Origin: Oreochromis niloticus
Lineage: Eukaryota > Chordata > Actinopteri > Cichliformes > Cichlidae
NCBI RefSeq assembly: GCF_001858045.2
Contig: NC_031967.2
Coordinates: 32,705,102-32,769,101 of the forward strand
DNA: 64,000 nucleotides
Reading direction: 5' to 3'
Below are positions 22,571 through 33,313 of this stretch, in pieces. Position 1 is the first letter of the stretch; the number at the start of each line of letters is the position of its first letter. Below the pieces are notes generated by a model. The model saw only the letters and a program-made list of their open reading frames with translations. It ran no database searches and was not told the DNA's origin. A program made the position numbers and the translations under genes.

Positions 22571-25500
22571 TTTTGTTTTATTTGCTTGCAAGAACTTTCT
22601 GCTTGCGAGCGCCTTCCTTTGAAAATTCATTTTTACCGTTTCGTCCTGCACCAAATTTGACGACGGTATTCAGGTAAAAGCGTTCTGTTAATTTATTTAT
22701 AAGTCTGGTTTTATTTGGCCTATCAACACGATTTAACTGGTATGTAGTTTGAAGTCCGCACTTCCGACACGAGCTGAAATGGAGACTCGAGGGGTTTGAA
22801 CCGCAGACGAGTATAAGAAGACTGACACGAGGCTGATTTTGCTGCTACGTCATCTTAAATTGGTCATGGTCAACAAAAACCAATATCAAAGTAAAAGTGA
22901 AACCAACTAAAGACACGTGGTAAACACCGAGAGAAGGAAAGTGACGCTAAAGATGGCAGTGGACGACTAAGCTCAAAAATGTTAACACAATCACAAAAAG
23001 ACAACATAATCGATTAGAGGGTGTTAATCTGAGGCGTTAAAAGACCGAGATGGCGACCACTGACACACTCATCTCAATGCTTCAAAACACGACTTCAAAC
23101 ACTGATGGATGTCATTATGGTAGCTGTGGTGTGGTCAATCACGTTAAATGCTCTTGGCAGTGTTACGGTAGTATATCCGTAATTACTTAACCAAGTAACT
23201 CATTGCGCCATCTTGTGGTTGAAATTGGTGTTGCCCCAAAGTCCAGCCTAGTTGATCTTCAGTCGATATCTTTGCAACACAGTACACAGATATTTTTGTG
23301 TTGAGTCACAGCTGCTGTTTACTCACATTTTTATCATAGTTTTAATTGACTTTGGAGTTTTTTAACAGGTTTAAATTTTACAGAAAGTTCTTTTTAAACC
23401 TTCAGTTATGCGCTAAATAAAAGGATATGGAAATATGTGTTTCGAAACATCTGGTTTTAAGTAATTTGTCTCTTGATTCTGTTTCAGAGGACATAGAGGG
23501 GACATTCCTAAAGTTTAGTTTTTTTTAATTAGAAAAAAACTTTGCTCATTAACTCATTCATCAGATATTTATTGGATAAAGATATAAAGAGGAAATAAGT
23601 CCATGTGTCCCTGTAAACACGGCATTGCTGCGGTTTGCCTCGGGCCACTCGTTGTTTGAATCATTGTCCATTGGCTCACTAAGTCCGGTCGGCCGACGAG
23701 CTGACGTCAGCTGATGTGTAAGCGAGCATGTGCGAGTCATTAGTCACTCGACTGTGTTCCTCCTGTAGATGAGTTTGATGTAATCTAACACCGGAGCTTT
23801 CCTCAGGAGGACAGACGTCATGGATAAACACAAAGAGTGCCTCATGCTGTGCTGCGTGTGGATGTCAACATCTTTCTAACAGCAGCGTCAGTTCATCACC
23901 AATGTTTTGGTCTCTTTTGACAATGTGAAACAACAAAAAACAGCAAAACATTTTCACAATAAATCATTTTTCTTCCAGTTTAAAAAAAAAATAATCCGTC
24001 TCTGACTGACTTTGCAAAGAAGAATAAGAATTTCTTTAAAATTTATAGGCTCATATAGGAGTTTATGTAGGAGTAGGTAATAAATACTGTTCTTAGACTA
24101 CACATTTTCTAATTAGAGAGCTCATTCTCGTGACAATACTTAGTTTTAAATAGCTCTACAGATCTTTATTATCACTTTGACCTACAGATCAATCTGTTGA
24201 CCTTGAAGGAGAGGTCAGAGGTCGAATGTGGCATGTTTTTTATGTTTACAAAAAACAGCACACTTACAAGAATCACAGTTTTTAAGTTATCTGGCGTTTT
24301 GTCAGTTTTCCACCAATAAGTCATTAAGTTGACCTTGAAGACTTTAGTGGATGTAAGCTGAATTGTAGTGGATTGTTATCATAACCCTGCTCGACACCCC
24401 CACAGAGTTTTATCAGAATTCATTCAAAACTTTTCCAGCTGTCGTGTTTAACACAGAATGACCCAAAAACAAAACCACCTTGGCAGTAAGAATGATGAGA
24501 ATCATCATGACTCTGCTGTGTTATTTCTTAATGCGTCTCTGTGTCTGTGCCCTGCAGCGGTCCAAACCGCGGACACTACATCACCATCGTCAAGAGCCAC
24601 GGCTTCTGGCTGCTGTTTGACGACGACATCGTAGAGGTGAGAAGCGATCTTCTGCATTTTACAGGAAATCGGACGTCTACAATGAGTTTGCTCTTTTTTT
24701 GTGCTGTTACAGTGGCAGATGCTCACATTAATCATAGCCAATAAAACTGCAGAGCTGGAAATGATCATAATGAGTCTAACAGACCCCCTTAAAAAGACCA
24801 GATCACTTTAAAGGTGGTAAAACAAGTGTGAACTGTTTAAATTGAGCATCAGCGTTTCAGCTCACATCAGACTGAGCACCGACTGAAAGATTAAAATTCC
24901 CATCTCCACATAAGCTTCCCATCTAATCCAAAACCAGACAGGAATTCCAGACTCAGTCTATCCTGGCTCTCCCGAATGTTTTGTCTGGACTTCCTGCAGC
25001 GGGCCGACCTGCATACCTCAGCCCGATGAGGAGCTGAAATTGGGTTTAGCGATGGGGATAAATGATGGCGGGTGGATAAAAGTGTCCATTAAGTAAAAAA
25101 AGATGAGAGCATACCTGCTTTTTATTGGACATTTATCTTTCTCCTTTCTCGCTCATGGTCACAGTGTACCTTCTCTTAATTGAATCATTACTCATCTCAG
25201 TTGTAGTATTATAAACCGATATGAGAGACTGCTTCTGTGTCTGCTCCAGCCCTCATTCCTCCTTTCATTTTTACCATCTCTGAGCAGGTGGTTGCTGCTG
25301 ACATAGAGGCTGAACATGTTTTTTGTTATTTTGAACTTTTACACAGCAGCTAATGATTTTACTTTTTTTTTTTTTTTTTTTTTTCCCCCTCCGATGAGTT
25401 TGGTTGTCATGAAATTGCCGTTCTGCTGATTACCCGTGAGCTTCTGCTGCAAAACCATCTGCTTTCCTCTCTGATATGGCGACAGCGGAGGGAAAACATG

Positions 25501-28500
25501 GCTGTCTACATAGTAACAACAGTCTGACATCCTTGGAGTGTGTGTGAGAGTGCTCAGCCCCCGTTAAACGGTTTCCCAGCTCCACTCAGCACGCTGTCAT
25601 CTCTGTAGCTGACATGTCAGCAAGGAAAAGATGCAGCATGTTTAAAATAAATAAATAAAATGGTGAGACTTTGATTATCTGTCAATCCAAACAGGGAGAT
25701 CTGCCAGCGTCTATATCCCTGCCGTACATTAAATATGAAATTCAAAGTGCAGCTCTGCTAAGTTTGCAGTGTGAGCCGATGGCCTGCTGTAGCTCTTTAG
25801 CCACTGGCGGCTCGCCACATCACGCAGCCAAAGCTTCAGCGTGCTCTGTGTTTCAGCGAAGTAACCTTTCAATCTGATGTTTTTCTTTCTTGATGCCAGA
25901 GGGAACGGTATGCCACAGCAATCAAACTATCAGCGGCTCGCTGGCTGTGCAGTCGTCACAATGAGGCGTTCCAGAGCTTGCTGATGTTCGGTCTGTAGTT
26001 AGTGGTAAATGAGACACTTATCTGTAGATGTACAGTCTCAGCCAGTGTTAGCATCCTTTATTAATTCTCAAATAACCTACGTCAGGAGTAGTTACTTTTA
26101 TTAACCGTTTTATTTACAAGGAGAAGGCTTATTTTGCTGCGTCCCAAGATGGGATAGGCTTTCTGTCATATTCCGAGCCTGCTTTTATATATGTATTTAT
26201 ATATATGTGTGTGTGTGTGTGTGTATACAGATAGATAGATCTTTTTTTTTTTTTTTTTCCTCCCCTTGGAAAAACCCAGAAACTATAATGGTCGTCAAAC
26301 CATTATTCAAATACACTGACACACCAAAACTCATCATTAAGAATAGAGGGATGTCGTCAAGTGTTATCTTTATGGGAAAGAAAAGTTAATGGTGTTGTTT
26401 CCCTTAATATGCATCGCCCTGAAACTTTATGAGTGAGATACAGATCTTGCAAGAGAGTCTATGAAAATGAAGGAGTATAATTAAGGGGCGTATGCAGATA
26501 ATCTCTATACAGACGCATCAGCAGTGTTGGGCAGTAACGGAATACATGTACCGGCGTTACGTATTAAAAATACAAAATATGAGTAACTGTATTCCGTTAC
26601 AGTTACCATTTAAAAAGGTGGTATTCAGAATACAGTTACTTTGTTGAAAGAAAGGGATTACACGGCGGTATTTTCCTGTTTCATATGTTAGGCTATGCCC
26701 TAATTATTATTCAAAAAATTACTTATTTGAAGGCAACAGGCAGAGTGTTACAGGTATAGCCCTTAAGAATGTAGCCTTATGGGCAGTGTAGCCCATTTGT
26801 AAGTAAGCTATTAAGACTCAACTGTACACTGTGTTCGTGTTTTCCTCTGAAACAATAAGTTCCGTCGGAGCAGCCTTTCAACGCCTCTCTTTGTCTCTTG
26901 CTAGCAAAGTTGACCCAGAAAACAAAGTAAAGCTAGTTTTCGGCTACAAGCCCGACACGGAACCCACCGTATTAGCCAGAGGTCCCTTTACTACGGTTCG
27001 GAGGTGCGGACCTGTTTTATATACATGCGGAATAGTTTTCTATATGAGATCACTGAAAAAGTGTAGCCTTACCTAATGTCCATCCTACTGTTACTCATTT
27101 TATATTAAGATTTAAAAATCTAGTTGGTATTGGTATGGCGGGTAACCTTCAGTAATAGTAATAAATCACACAGCAATAGTACATTCATGTAGTTGTAAAA
27201 AGCATGATAATATATTAAGTAATCCAAAGTATTCAGAATACGTTACTCAACGGAATACGTTACAGAATACATTTTGGGGCATGTATTCTGTAATCTGTAG
27301 TGGAATACATTTTAAAAGTAACCTTCCCAACTCTGAGCATCAGTCCCAACTGGATGCTGAATGAATTGGTTCGCGTTAGCCATTGCAAGACTTTTCTATA
27401 CAGTTGGATAAGAATAACTGACACTATTGTACAGTGGCTCTGAGAGTTCACATGCACTGCAACTTAATAAAACACCTACAGATAGAAAAATGCTGCAAAA
27501 TTACACAAAACACAATGGAAGTTGGATAAAACACAATGGCATATATAAAATATATATTTTATATAGTATTTTTTTAAACTGTTATGTTTGTTGGGTTGAC
27601 CTACCTACAGCGATGACTTAGCAGACTCTCTTTTGTGGCTTTAACTGCAGTTTTTTGCGATGCACCCAAATCCACATGTTACAGGTCAAGCAGCAGCTCT
27701 ATTTTTTTTTTTTTTTTTTTTCAAAACTATTCAAAACTCAACGGCAGTTATTTATTTATTTAGTTTTTTTTTTTATAATATGTGTGTGTGAGGTTGAGTT
27801 TTTTTACTTTACAATTTTACAGATTTGTGTAGTTTTTCGAAGCTTCAAGCAGCTTTTTGTGGATATACACACATCCATGTTTTATCACAGTTAATTAGCA
27901 TAATCGGAGGGGAAAAAATATAAAGTTCTAGTTGTATATAATCATCTGTTTTAAGCTGCTCTGCATTACTGCCTTATACTAAAGGGGTGGTAGAAAAAGA
28001 CAGAAAACGAGGCGCGTAAAACACATCTACAGTCAGGGTGCACTTTATGAGGTGAAACCGTATACTTTAATGCAGTCCAGGACACCTGCGCCACCATAAA
28101 ATTCACTTTTATGATGCCTGTAATTTTTGGTTTTTCCTAATATAGTCACACAGGCGTTGATTTGGGTATATTGTAGCATGAGAGGTCACAGCTAGTGTTT
28201 TAGAAAATACTTTAAAGCATTTGGAGGTCATTTTAAACACACGTGCTCCTCTCTGTGCACTCGCAGTAGCAGTTCGGCCAAATCAAATATCTAACGTACA
28301 CGTTATTTGCCCAGTTAGAATGGTTTATTTTGCTTTAAATCTCCTCGGCAGTAGGAGACATCACCCTGCTGTTTGCAGGAAAGAGCTCAGTCAGTCATCA
28401 GGGACTGATGGTTAAAACTGATATAACCTCCACAGTATTTTTCCACTACAGCGGGACTTTGGCCCGCCCAGACATCTGGTCTGGAAGATTCTGCTGAGTC

Positions 28501-29897
28501 TGCAGAGAAGAAACATTAACTTATTTTTTATGGTTTGTGGAGATTTACTCTGCATGCCTCTCTCTGTTTTATATTTTAGCTTGAACTCTTTTTCTGATAA
28601 GTTATTTTGATCTCTTTTTGGCTGCTTGTTTCTGCCATTTGCCTGTTTCCTTGTGGAACTCAAACTTATTTAGCTTTCTACAATTATGACCCCGATATCT
28701 TTCACTCCAAAAGTGCAGCTTTTGTTTTTTTTCTAGCTCCTGTAACTTTACTTAACCCAGAAAACTGCTGGATTGAATAGGCGCCAGACATTATTCATCA
28801 ATTATCAATATAAGCAAGACTAGATGTGCTTATATAGGGTATGTTTCAACCACGGTGGAAAATTTAAAAGGAATTTTCAGACACGACATCCAATAACAAA
28901 AGAAGTAAAAAACCCCTAGAAAAGCTTAAGTGACATTCAGAAAACAAGATAAAATGAAGATAAAACAGTACAATAAAATAAATAAATGGTAATTTATTTA
29001 TTCATTTTGAGAATTGTGTAAACAAAACCTATATTGTTTTTTCTTTCCTTATTCATGCACACATTTGCTAAAATGACGCAAGTAAACCGATGATTTTAAA
29101 CCACACTTTTGTAATTCTCACATTTTATTACTGGATCCTCATAGAAAATCTTCTTCCCACTTGCACATCTTTGCAGATATTTGGATAGTTATTTCGAAGC
29201 CTCTGTCCAAATAAATGATAGATGCCCTAAAAATCATGGTCAGAAAATGCATGAAGCTGTCATTCAAATATGATTTAAAAAGAAAATGCATAAAGTTAGG
29301 TAAATTTGCAGAATAAGTTTCCTAAATCTTTTTTTTTCTTTCTTTCTTTTTTTGTACTGTAAAATATATTTTTGTTAAACCCATTATGTGATATTGGATT
29401 TTCATTTACGGGGCCGTTGGAATAATTGACAAAGACAAATTTCCTTACTTTTTGTGCTAAATTTAATAGACTACAGCTAAGGTTGATTCAGTTTACTAAA
29501 ATATATAAAGTATCAAAGTTTATCTTGTTTTAACCGGTGAGAGTTACACAGCGTTTTATTTGTCCACGTGTCTACTCTTGTTTCATCACGGGTTTCGGTC
29601 CTCCTGTATTAGTTTTTATTTAGTTATTGTCTTTTGTTTATCAGATGGGGGGGAAAGGGTTTTGTAAGAAAAACAAAAAACCTATTGGCCAGTGAAGTTA
29701 ACACTGCTTTGAAAGCAAAAACAAGAAGAACCAGATCCAGGTTATTACTGTATCCTGGTACAAGTTCTAACCTCTGTTGTCGTCTTCTCTCGTAGAAAAT
29801 CGATGCACAGGCGATCGAGGAGTTCTACGGTCTGACCTCGGACATTTCCAAGAACTCTGAGTCAGGATACATCCTGTTCTACCAGTCCAGAGACTGA
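7471..29897 (+). CDS. usp12: usp12, ubiquitin-specific protease 12, complete ten-exon gene
   Basis: Join of 7471-7518, 14126-14206, 14426-14509, 16948-17077, 17624-17919, 18775-18851, 18954-19037, 21540-21737, 24558-24636 and 29796-29897: 1179 nt, 392 residues plus stop, all GT/AG and in phase. USP12 is a cysteine deubiquitinase activated by the WD40 proteins WDR48/UAF1 and WDR20. Seen here: Cys box GNTCYCNS with Cys48; the [13 protein letters not shown] block; two zinc-knuckle CxxC pairs (Cys208/211, Cys255/258); His box GPNRGHYI with His339; and DDD containing Asp355. The protein is 22 residues longer than human USP12 (370). The difference is a glycine-rich tract at about residues 158-186, and all later landmarks are offset by exactly 22. 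USP46 is the close paralogue; the N terminus MEILMTV and [20 protein letters not shown] favour USP12. Teleosts may have a and b copies; which one this is cannot be told. Confidence 0.95.
9214..9414 (+). repeat. Tc1 left terminal inverted repeat
   Basis: Matches the reverse complement of 10612-10812 at all but one position on direct reading. Contains outer and inner direct repeats. Confidence 0.9.
9493..10482 (-). pseudogene. Tc1 transposase, frameshifted
   Basis: Starts [20 protein letters not shown] with a helix-turn-helix (SQSAVSRHL). The DD34E catalytic landmarks are present: Asp in FSDES, Asp in FQHDLAPAH, Glu in [11 protein letters not shown]. The frame is lost twice: near 9850, where one CTAT unit appears missing, and at about 9614-9617, where two bases appear missing and a TAA follows ARPNT. 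Homologous sequence continues out of frame to a stop at 9493. The copy cannot make a full transposase, so if it moved recently it did so with enzyme supplied in trans. Confidence 0.88.
10612..10812 (-). repeat. Tc1 right terminal inverted repeat
   Basis: Partner of 9214-9414. Followed by the target TA at 10813-10814. Confidence 0.9.
12560..12810. repeat. fragment of a dispersed repeat
   Basis: The stretch around GTGAGAGACATTCACACCAGTG to TGACCTCTGTAGGGTCCAG resembles, from memory, a sequence seen repeatedly in fish genomes. The 69-codon ORF across it has no recognised product. Class not assigned. Confidence 0.35.
12920..13480. repeat. diverged dispersed repeat, related to 40805-41440
   Basis: Shares an ordered set of blocks with 40805-41440, such as CGTCACAATTCGTGGAGG against CGTCATTATTTGTGGAGG, then TTTCTGCCTTAAATCT, CAAACTGA and ATCTTGATG-like blocks. 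Both are rich in GGTTGC/GCAACC. Ends not defined. Confidence 0.4.
14126..14206 (+). CDS. usp12: usp12 exon 2
   Basis: 27 codons beginning [12 protein letters not shown] and ending HYFGLVN. Acceptor TTGCAG, donor GTAAGT, phase 0 at both ends. Leads straight into the catalytic Cys box. Confidence 0.95.
14426..14509 (+). CDS. usp12: usp12 exon 3 (catalytic Cys box)
   Basis: 28 codons starting [17 protein letters not shown], with the nucleophile Cys48 in NTCYCNS. Phase 0 at both ends, donor GTAAGT. Confidence 0.95.
14909..15879. mobile_element. non-autonomous hAT-type element with 8-bp target duplication
   Basis: Ends TAGGGATGGGTA and TACCCATCCCTA are perfect 12-bp inverted repeats. They are flanked on both sides by the 8-bp direct repeat ATTTTCTG (14901-14908 and 15880-15887), the hAT superfamily signature. 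The sub-terminal parts are rich in ACCGGT. Inside, a block of about 54 bp occurs twice (15001-15054 and 15135-15188). No transposase ORF, so it would depend on an enzyme made elsewhere. Confidence 0.88.
16028..16470 (-). mobile_element. Penelope-like retroelement remnant
   Basis: On the minus strand, 16291-16097 reads open to a stop: [19 protein letters not shown], then [17 protein letters not shown] and LSPSYNAVI. This is recalled as the C-terminal tail next to the GIY-YIG endonuclease of Penelope-like elements in fish. Further sequence (16292-16470, including AGTGGGAGAAACGTTTCGTC on the minus strand) resembles DNA often found with these elements. Truncated; no reverse transcriptase remains. 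Confidence 0.6.
16948..17077 (+). CDS. usp12: usp12 exon 4
   Basis: 43 codons plus one base, starting [17 protein letters not shown] and ending SRLRKEN. Donor GTAAGT at 17078. Matches the USP12 stretch after the Cys box, including the [12 protein letters not shown] segment. Confidence 0.95.
17078..17623 (+). other. usp12 intron 4
   Basis: 546 bp with a purine-rich middle (about 17290-17360) and a pyrimidine-rich 3' half before the acceptor. No other feature. Confidence 0.8.
17624..17919 (+). CDS. usp12: usp12 exon 5 (QQDAHEF block, glycine-rich insertion, first CxxC)
   Basis: Starts by completing a Glu codon, then [20 protein letters not shown] run of Gly with a few Val, Ser and Glu follows (17752-17838) where human USP12 has a short Asn/Gly/Pro linker. 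It then resumes [20 protein letters not shown]. Donor GTGAGT. The glycine codons are GGA/GGG-rich, so the coding strand is nearly pure purine there. Confidence 0.94.
17752..17838 (+). repeat. purine-rich glycine-codon repeat inside usp12 exon 5
   Basis: Imperfect GGA/GGG repeat encoding about 29 residues, mostly glycine, broken by Val, Ser and Glu. The many G runs on the coding strand could form G-quadruplex structures in DNA or mRNA. This is typical of a microsatellite expanding within a flexible linker. Confidence 0.8.
17920..18774 (+). other. usp12 intron 5
   Basis: 855 bp. I see no repeat or exon in it. Intron 6 (18852-18953) is 102 bp. Confidence 0.8.
18775..18851 (+). CDS. usp12: usp12 exon 6
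   Basis: 25 codons plus two bases, [20 protein letters not shown] then ITHCLR. Donor GTACGC. Belongs to the fingers region between the zinc CxxC pairs. Confidence 0.94.
18954..19037 (+). CDS. usp12: usp12 exon 7 (second CxxC)
   Basis: Encodes [19 protein letters not shown] and on to SKQEAQKR. Cys255 and Cys258 form the second half of the zinc site. Donor GTGAGT. The intron before it is only 102 bp. Confidence 0.94.
19038..21539 (+). other. usp12 intron 7
   Basis: 2.5 kb. Contains a long T run (19729-19755), TG runs (about 19672-19690 and 19815-19833), a 13-bp palindrome at 20268-20297, and an unassigned GC-richer stretch with a 118-codon minus-strand ORF (20868-21224). Confidence 0.75.
21540..21737 (+). 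CDS. usp12: usp12 exon 8
   Basis: 198 nt starting with the last base of an Arg codon, then [19 protein letters not shown] and later [19 protein letters not shown], ending VVVHCG. Near-identical to USP12. Donor GTGGGG. Confidence 0.95.
21738..24557 (+). other. usp12 intron 8
   Basis: 2.8 kb with a GTT microsatellite (about 22538-22569). Otherwise no recognised element. Confidence 0.75.
22538..22569 (+). repeat. GTT trinucleotide microsatellite
   Basis: About ten GTT units within usp12 intron 8, flanked by T runs. Confidence 0.9.
24558..24636 (+). CDS. usp12: usp12 exon 9 (catalytic His box)
   Basis: Encodes [20 protein letters not shown] then DDDIVE. His339 in NRGHY and Asp355 in FDDD complete the catalytic triad with Cys48. 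Donor GTGAGA. Confidence 0.95.
26190..26240 (+). repeat. AT/TG/ATAG simple repeat
   Basis: TATATATG, then about nine TG units and a short ATAG run. Confidence 0.85.
26522..27335. mobile_element. non-autonomous hAT-type element
   Basis: Begins CAGTGTTGGGCAGTAACGG and ends in the near-complement (TTCCCAACTCTG). It is flanked by near-identical 8-mers, CGCATCAG before and AGCATCAG after (7 of 8). Sub-terminal sequence has the GGAATAC/GTATTC and GTTAC motifs common in this group of fish repeats. An 81-codon ORF inside is not recognised as a transposase. Confidence 0.7.
27655..27745 (+). repeat. left copy of a distant inverted repeat
   Basis: GCGATGCACCCAAATCCACA, then CAGGTCAAGCAGCAGCTC, a T run, and AAAACTCAACGGC. 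The reverse complement of the same series occurs at about 33225-33313. Confidence 0.75.
29796..29897 (+). CDS. usp12: usp12 exon 10 (C terminus and stop)
   Basis: 33 codons from [20 protein letters not shown] to [10 protein letters not shown], then TGA. The C terminus matches USP12 residue for residue as recalled. Confidence 0.96.
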
Positions 29898-32800
29898 ACC
29901 AAGGCGGTCGTAAGTCCCCAACAGACTGTCACTCAACAGAGGGGGGAGGGGCTTATGGCAGCCACCTGGTCCGCCCTCACTTAAGTATCCAGGCTTTATT
30001 CCCTGTAGGCGGAGCTACACTGGAGCGCCACTCGGGACGGGTGTGTGGCAGATCTTGTGACAGCCTTCTGGATTACCGTTCAAATCCTCTGTGTCCACAC
30101 TGCTGCAGCAGAGCACCTTAAAAAAATATTTTAAAAAAACATCCACTAGAACCCCCCACCCCCCCAGCAGATTCCACGACACTCGCTCTGCACTGTGGGC
30201 AGACTGACCAATCCAAGAGGCTGACATGTGGAGGACGAGCAGGAGGAGATGATGCGGCATAACCAGCTATTTTGGATGCAACTGGTGTCGGGGGGTTAAG
30301 GTCTGAGTCGGCCCTATTTGTGACTTGTTGCATCGACACGCAACTCCCCCAAAGATTCCTTTAATGTCTGACAGCACCGTCGGAACTCCCACCTGTCGCA
30401 GCAAAACCACCGACACTACCTGTAGTGAGTGAACGGCTTGAATGTGAGCGTGGCGCTTTGATGATAGTTTGCGGTGTTTTGTATAGTGAAGTTTTGCCAA
30501 TCACGTCCTGCGCAGTGTTACAGGCGATGGTTGAAATGGAAACCAGCCACCAGGGAGGTGTTGATGGAGCTGAAATGTTCCCCACACTCATCAGTAAGGC
30601 TCTTTGTTTCAGGTTTAAAATTCTTAACTAAAAAAATTTAGAGAGAAGTGAAACCAGCTGACCAAAAGTACAATTTGCAGCTTATATAATTTTTTTTTTA
30701 AGCAACCCTGTTTAAAGAAAAGAATACTTTGCCACATGTTATATTTTTTAATCCAATCCTTTGGATCACCAACAGTCCTGTTCTAGATTCCAGAGTGTCT
30801 AGAGCGTCTAAAGTGGATGGTGGTTAAACTTCCTGGTGTGTTGTGCCATTTTGAGCCCCTCGTGGTGCCACAGTAGGGGAGGGAAAAGAGCTCAAAGGAA
30901 GTATTTCAACAGCATAAGCTAATTTTTAAAATGCCAGCTTCTCATGGTTTTGACAGCAAGCACACGCTCCTTTGCTCTCAAGGATGTGTTGTTGTAACAT
31001 GTCTGACTTTTTTAAAGATGCCACAATATGCACATTTGTACTTTTTTTTTTTTTTTTTCTTTTTAAAGGGACGCACTATGAGACTAATGCTTTTCTTTCC
31101 TTTAAGTCAGCTCTGGTATCCACTTTACACACTACACGACACGCAGCGTCGAAGTTTGTCGAGTTTGTCTCATGTGCTTATGGGTGCCTCTCTGCGCACA
31201 CACGCCTTTACCCTTCTGCAGCTGGTTCATCTCGCAGTTTCAGCCACGCTCAGGCCAATTTCGACTCTGGCTTAAGTGTTTTTCGTGCAGCTGCAGCTCT
31301 GGCAGGCAGTCAGGGTTTTACATAACGCGTTTTCCACTCCAGAATCGTGAAATGCAGCCTTCGGTAACACTGAGTGATGCTAAAGGTCTGCGGATGTGAT
31401 CCGCTGATGCTCTGCTACATGGTTTATTTTACTGCAATAAGACAGTGTCTTTCTCATGTTTGTCTTGGCCGCTTTCAAATGGCTTCCCCTCCTCAGCATC
31501 AACAGCAGCTTCAGATTTAGTGGCGATGCATCCTGTGAGATGGGATGCATTGTGGTTATCTTACTGTTTCTGAAATGCTCATTAAATTGCAGCGTGGGCC
31601 GTTACATGAAATTGAGTTACTTGAATGTTAGTGCTACTCTGGGCAGCTGATTGAAGCTGATTAATCAGCTGAACATTTAGTGATTCCAGTAAGTAGTCAC
31701 TTCAAGTGATTTATCAAATAACTGGGTAGTTTTGGGCAGGATTTCTTCTTTAGTTAAAAGAAACAAAAAAACTTGGCTATGTGGGTTATACGAAAAATGA
31801 TTAACTGCAGTCTTCCTTTAGAGGGGTAAAAGTGAAGAACTGGGTTACATAGTAAAATTCGCCAGTATAACCAAGATATATGTTTACTTTCTCTCTTCCT
31901 ATTTCAGAATATTACAGATTAATGTGTTTGTGTAGGTTCTCAGTCATCCAGGTGATGTTGGTCTTGAGAGCTTGAAGAAAGAAACTGCACTTGTTCATGT
32001 CTAAAAGCAGCAACTACTTCCAAAGGGGACGACCCCCATTAGGGGTTAAAAACCTGGGAGAAATCTTTTGCATTTAGAACTTTTTCAAGCTCTCTTTACT
32101 ACAGATTCATCTTAAAACTGCTGACAGGCTCTGCTGCCATTTTAGTGTTGCTGAATTCAGATTGGTAAGGCTTAAGTCACACAGGCCTACAGGCAGGTCG
32201 GTGATCATCCGGTGACCAAAAGTTTATCCTCCAACCAGTTGGCAAGTGGTTGCTTGCCAGGGTACTGCATCCAAAACCTCCAACTTGTGGTCGCTTTATC
32301 GATATTTGACTTTAAAGGTCTCGGTTTTCCAGTTCGCGTCACACCTTTTGCAGTTGCACTGCCAGCTGTCGAGTATTTTGTGAGTCCTTCATGCAAACTA
32401 CTGGTGACCATGGCAACCTGCTAGCAACCAAAGAAATCGCAAGGGGGCTTTCGGTGCAGCGCCGTGTACCTCTTTGGGACCAGTTCCATGCTAGCTACTG
32501 AAGGCAACCACTTGCCAACCCATCTAGGAACATACAATTTTCCCTAGCAACCAGTGGTTGCCAGATGCCGCCAGCTGGTCTCTAGGGCTGTGTCCAGTAC
32601 AGCCACAGAACACAGAAAATGAAGTATTTTTTTGGTCTGTTGTTTGTTTGTTTTGTTTTGTTTTCCTTAAATGTCTGAAAGTCCAGCGTCACATCTTCCA
32701 GTTGCTTCCAAATAAAACTCTCCGAATTTAACATTTCATATTTGCTTTACACACAACATAAAGATTTATCAAAAGAAATAAAAACGCAGTACGTATGAAC

Positions 32801-33224
32801 AAACCTGACTGCCTGTTTGAACTCAGGTCTTCAAATTACTGCATTTCTCTAGTATGATGAAGACCAAATATTTAAATATATCAAACTTGCCAACTTTGAA
32901 AAACAGAATTAAAACTTACAAACAGGGTTTGATTGAGTTGATCTGAGGAGAAGCAGAAGCCATTTTAAAGCCTCGGTCTCGCTTTCCAGCTGTGCATTAA
33001 CCCTTTCCGCCTCTGTTGTTTTCTTTTTAATTGCACAAACCAAATATAGTTACCTTTTCTTTTTCACCCCAGTTTAGTTATTTTGTTGTATATTTTACAC
33101 TGCCAAGCTGATAAGCCTCCATGCTATCACTCCTTCGTAACAGAGCTGCAGCAGATGCAAAGCGGATTTGGAAAAAAAGCTCTATGCAGCCTTTAAGGTG
33201 TTTATATTATACAGCCGTTGAGTT

Positions 33225-33313
33225 TTGAATGTTAACATGTACAGTCAAATTAAAAAAAAAAAAAAAAAATAGAGCTGCTGCTTGACCTGTGACATGTGGA
33301 TTTGGGTGCATCG
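33225..33313 (-). repeat. right copy of a distant inverted repeat
   Basis: Contains GCCGTTGAGTTTT, an A run, GAGCTGCTGCTTGACCTG and TGTGGATTTGGGTGCATCGC, the inverted counterpart of 27655-27745. Family not recognised. Confidence 0.75.

Larger units (their letters stand above)
24637..29795 (+). other. usp12 intron 9
   Basis: 5.2 kb, the second-longest usp12 intron. Holds a T run (25364-25384), an AT/TG repeat (about 26190-26240), a hAT-type element (26522-27335), and one arm of a distant inverted repeat (about 27655-27745). The rest is AT-rich without recognised features. Confidence 0.75.

Noticed and set aside
26831..27076. 81-codon ORF within the hAT-type element as a host gene
   Set aside because: It lies wholly inside the repeat and has no recognised domain or splice support.
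27655..33313. The 5.6-kb interval between inverted repeats as one composite transposon carrying usp12 exon 10
   Set aside because: Exon 10 is in its normal place in a conserved gene and no target duplication was seen. The arms are better explained as two separate copies of a dispersed repeat.
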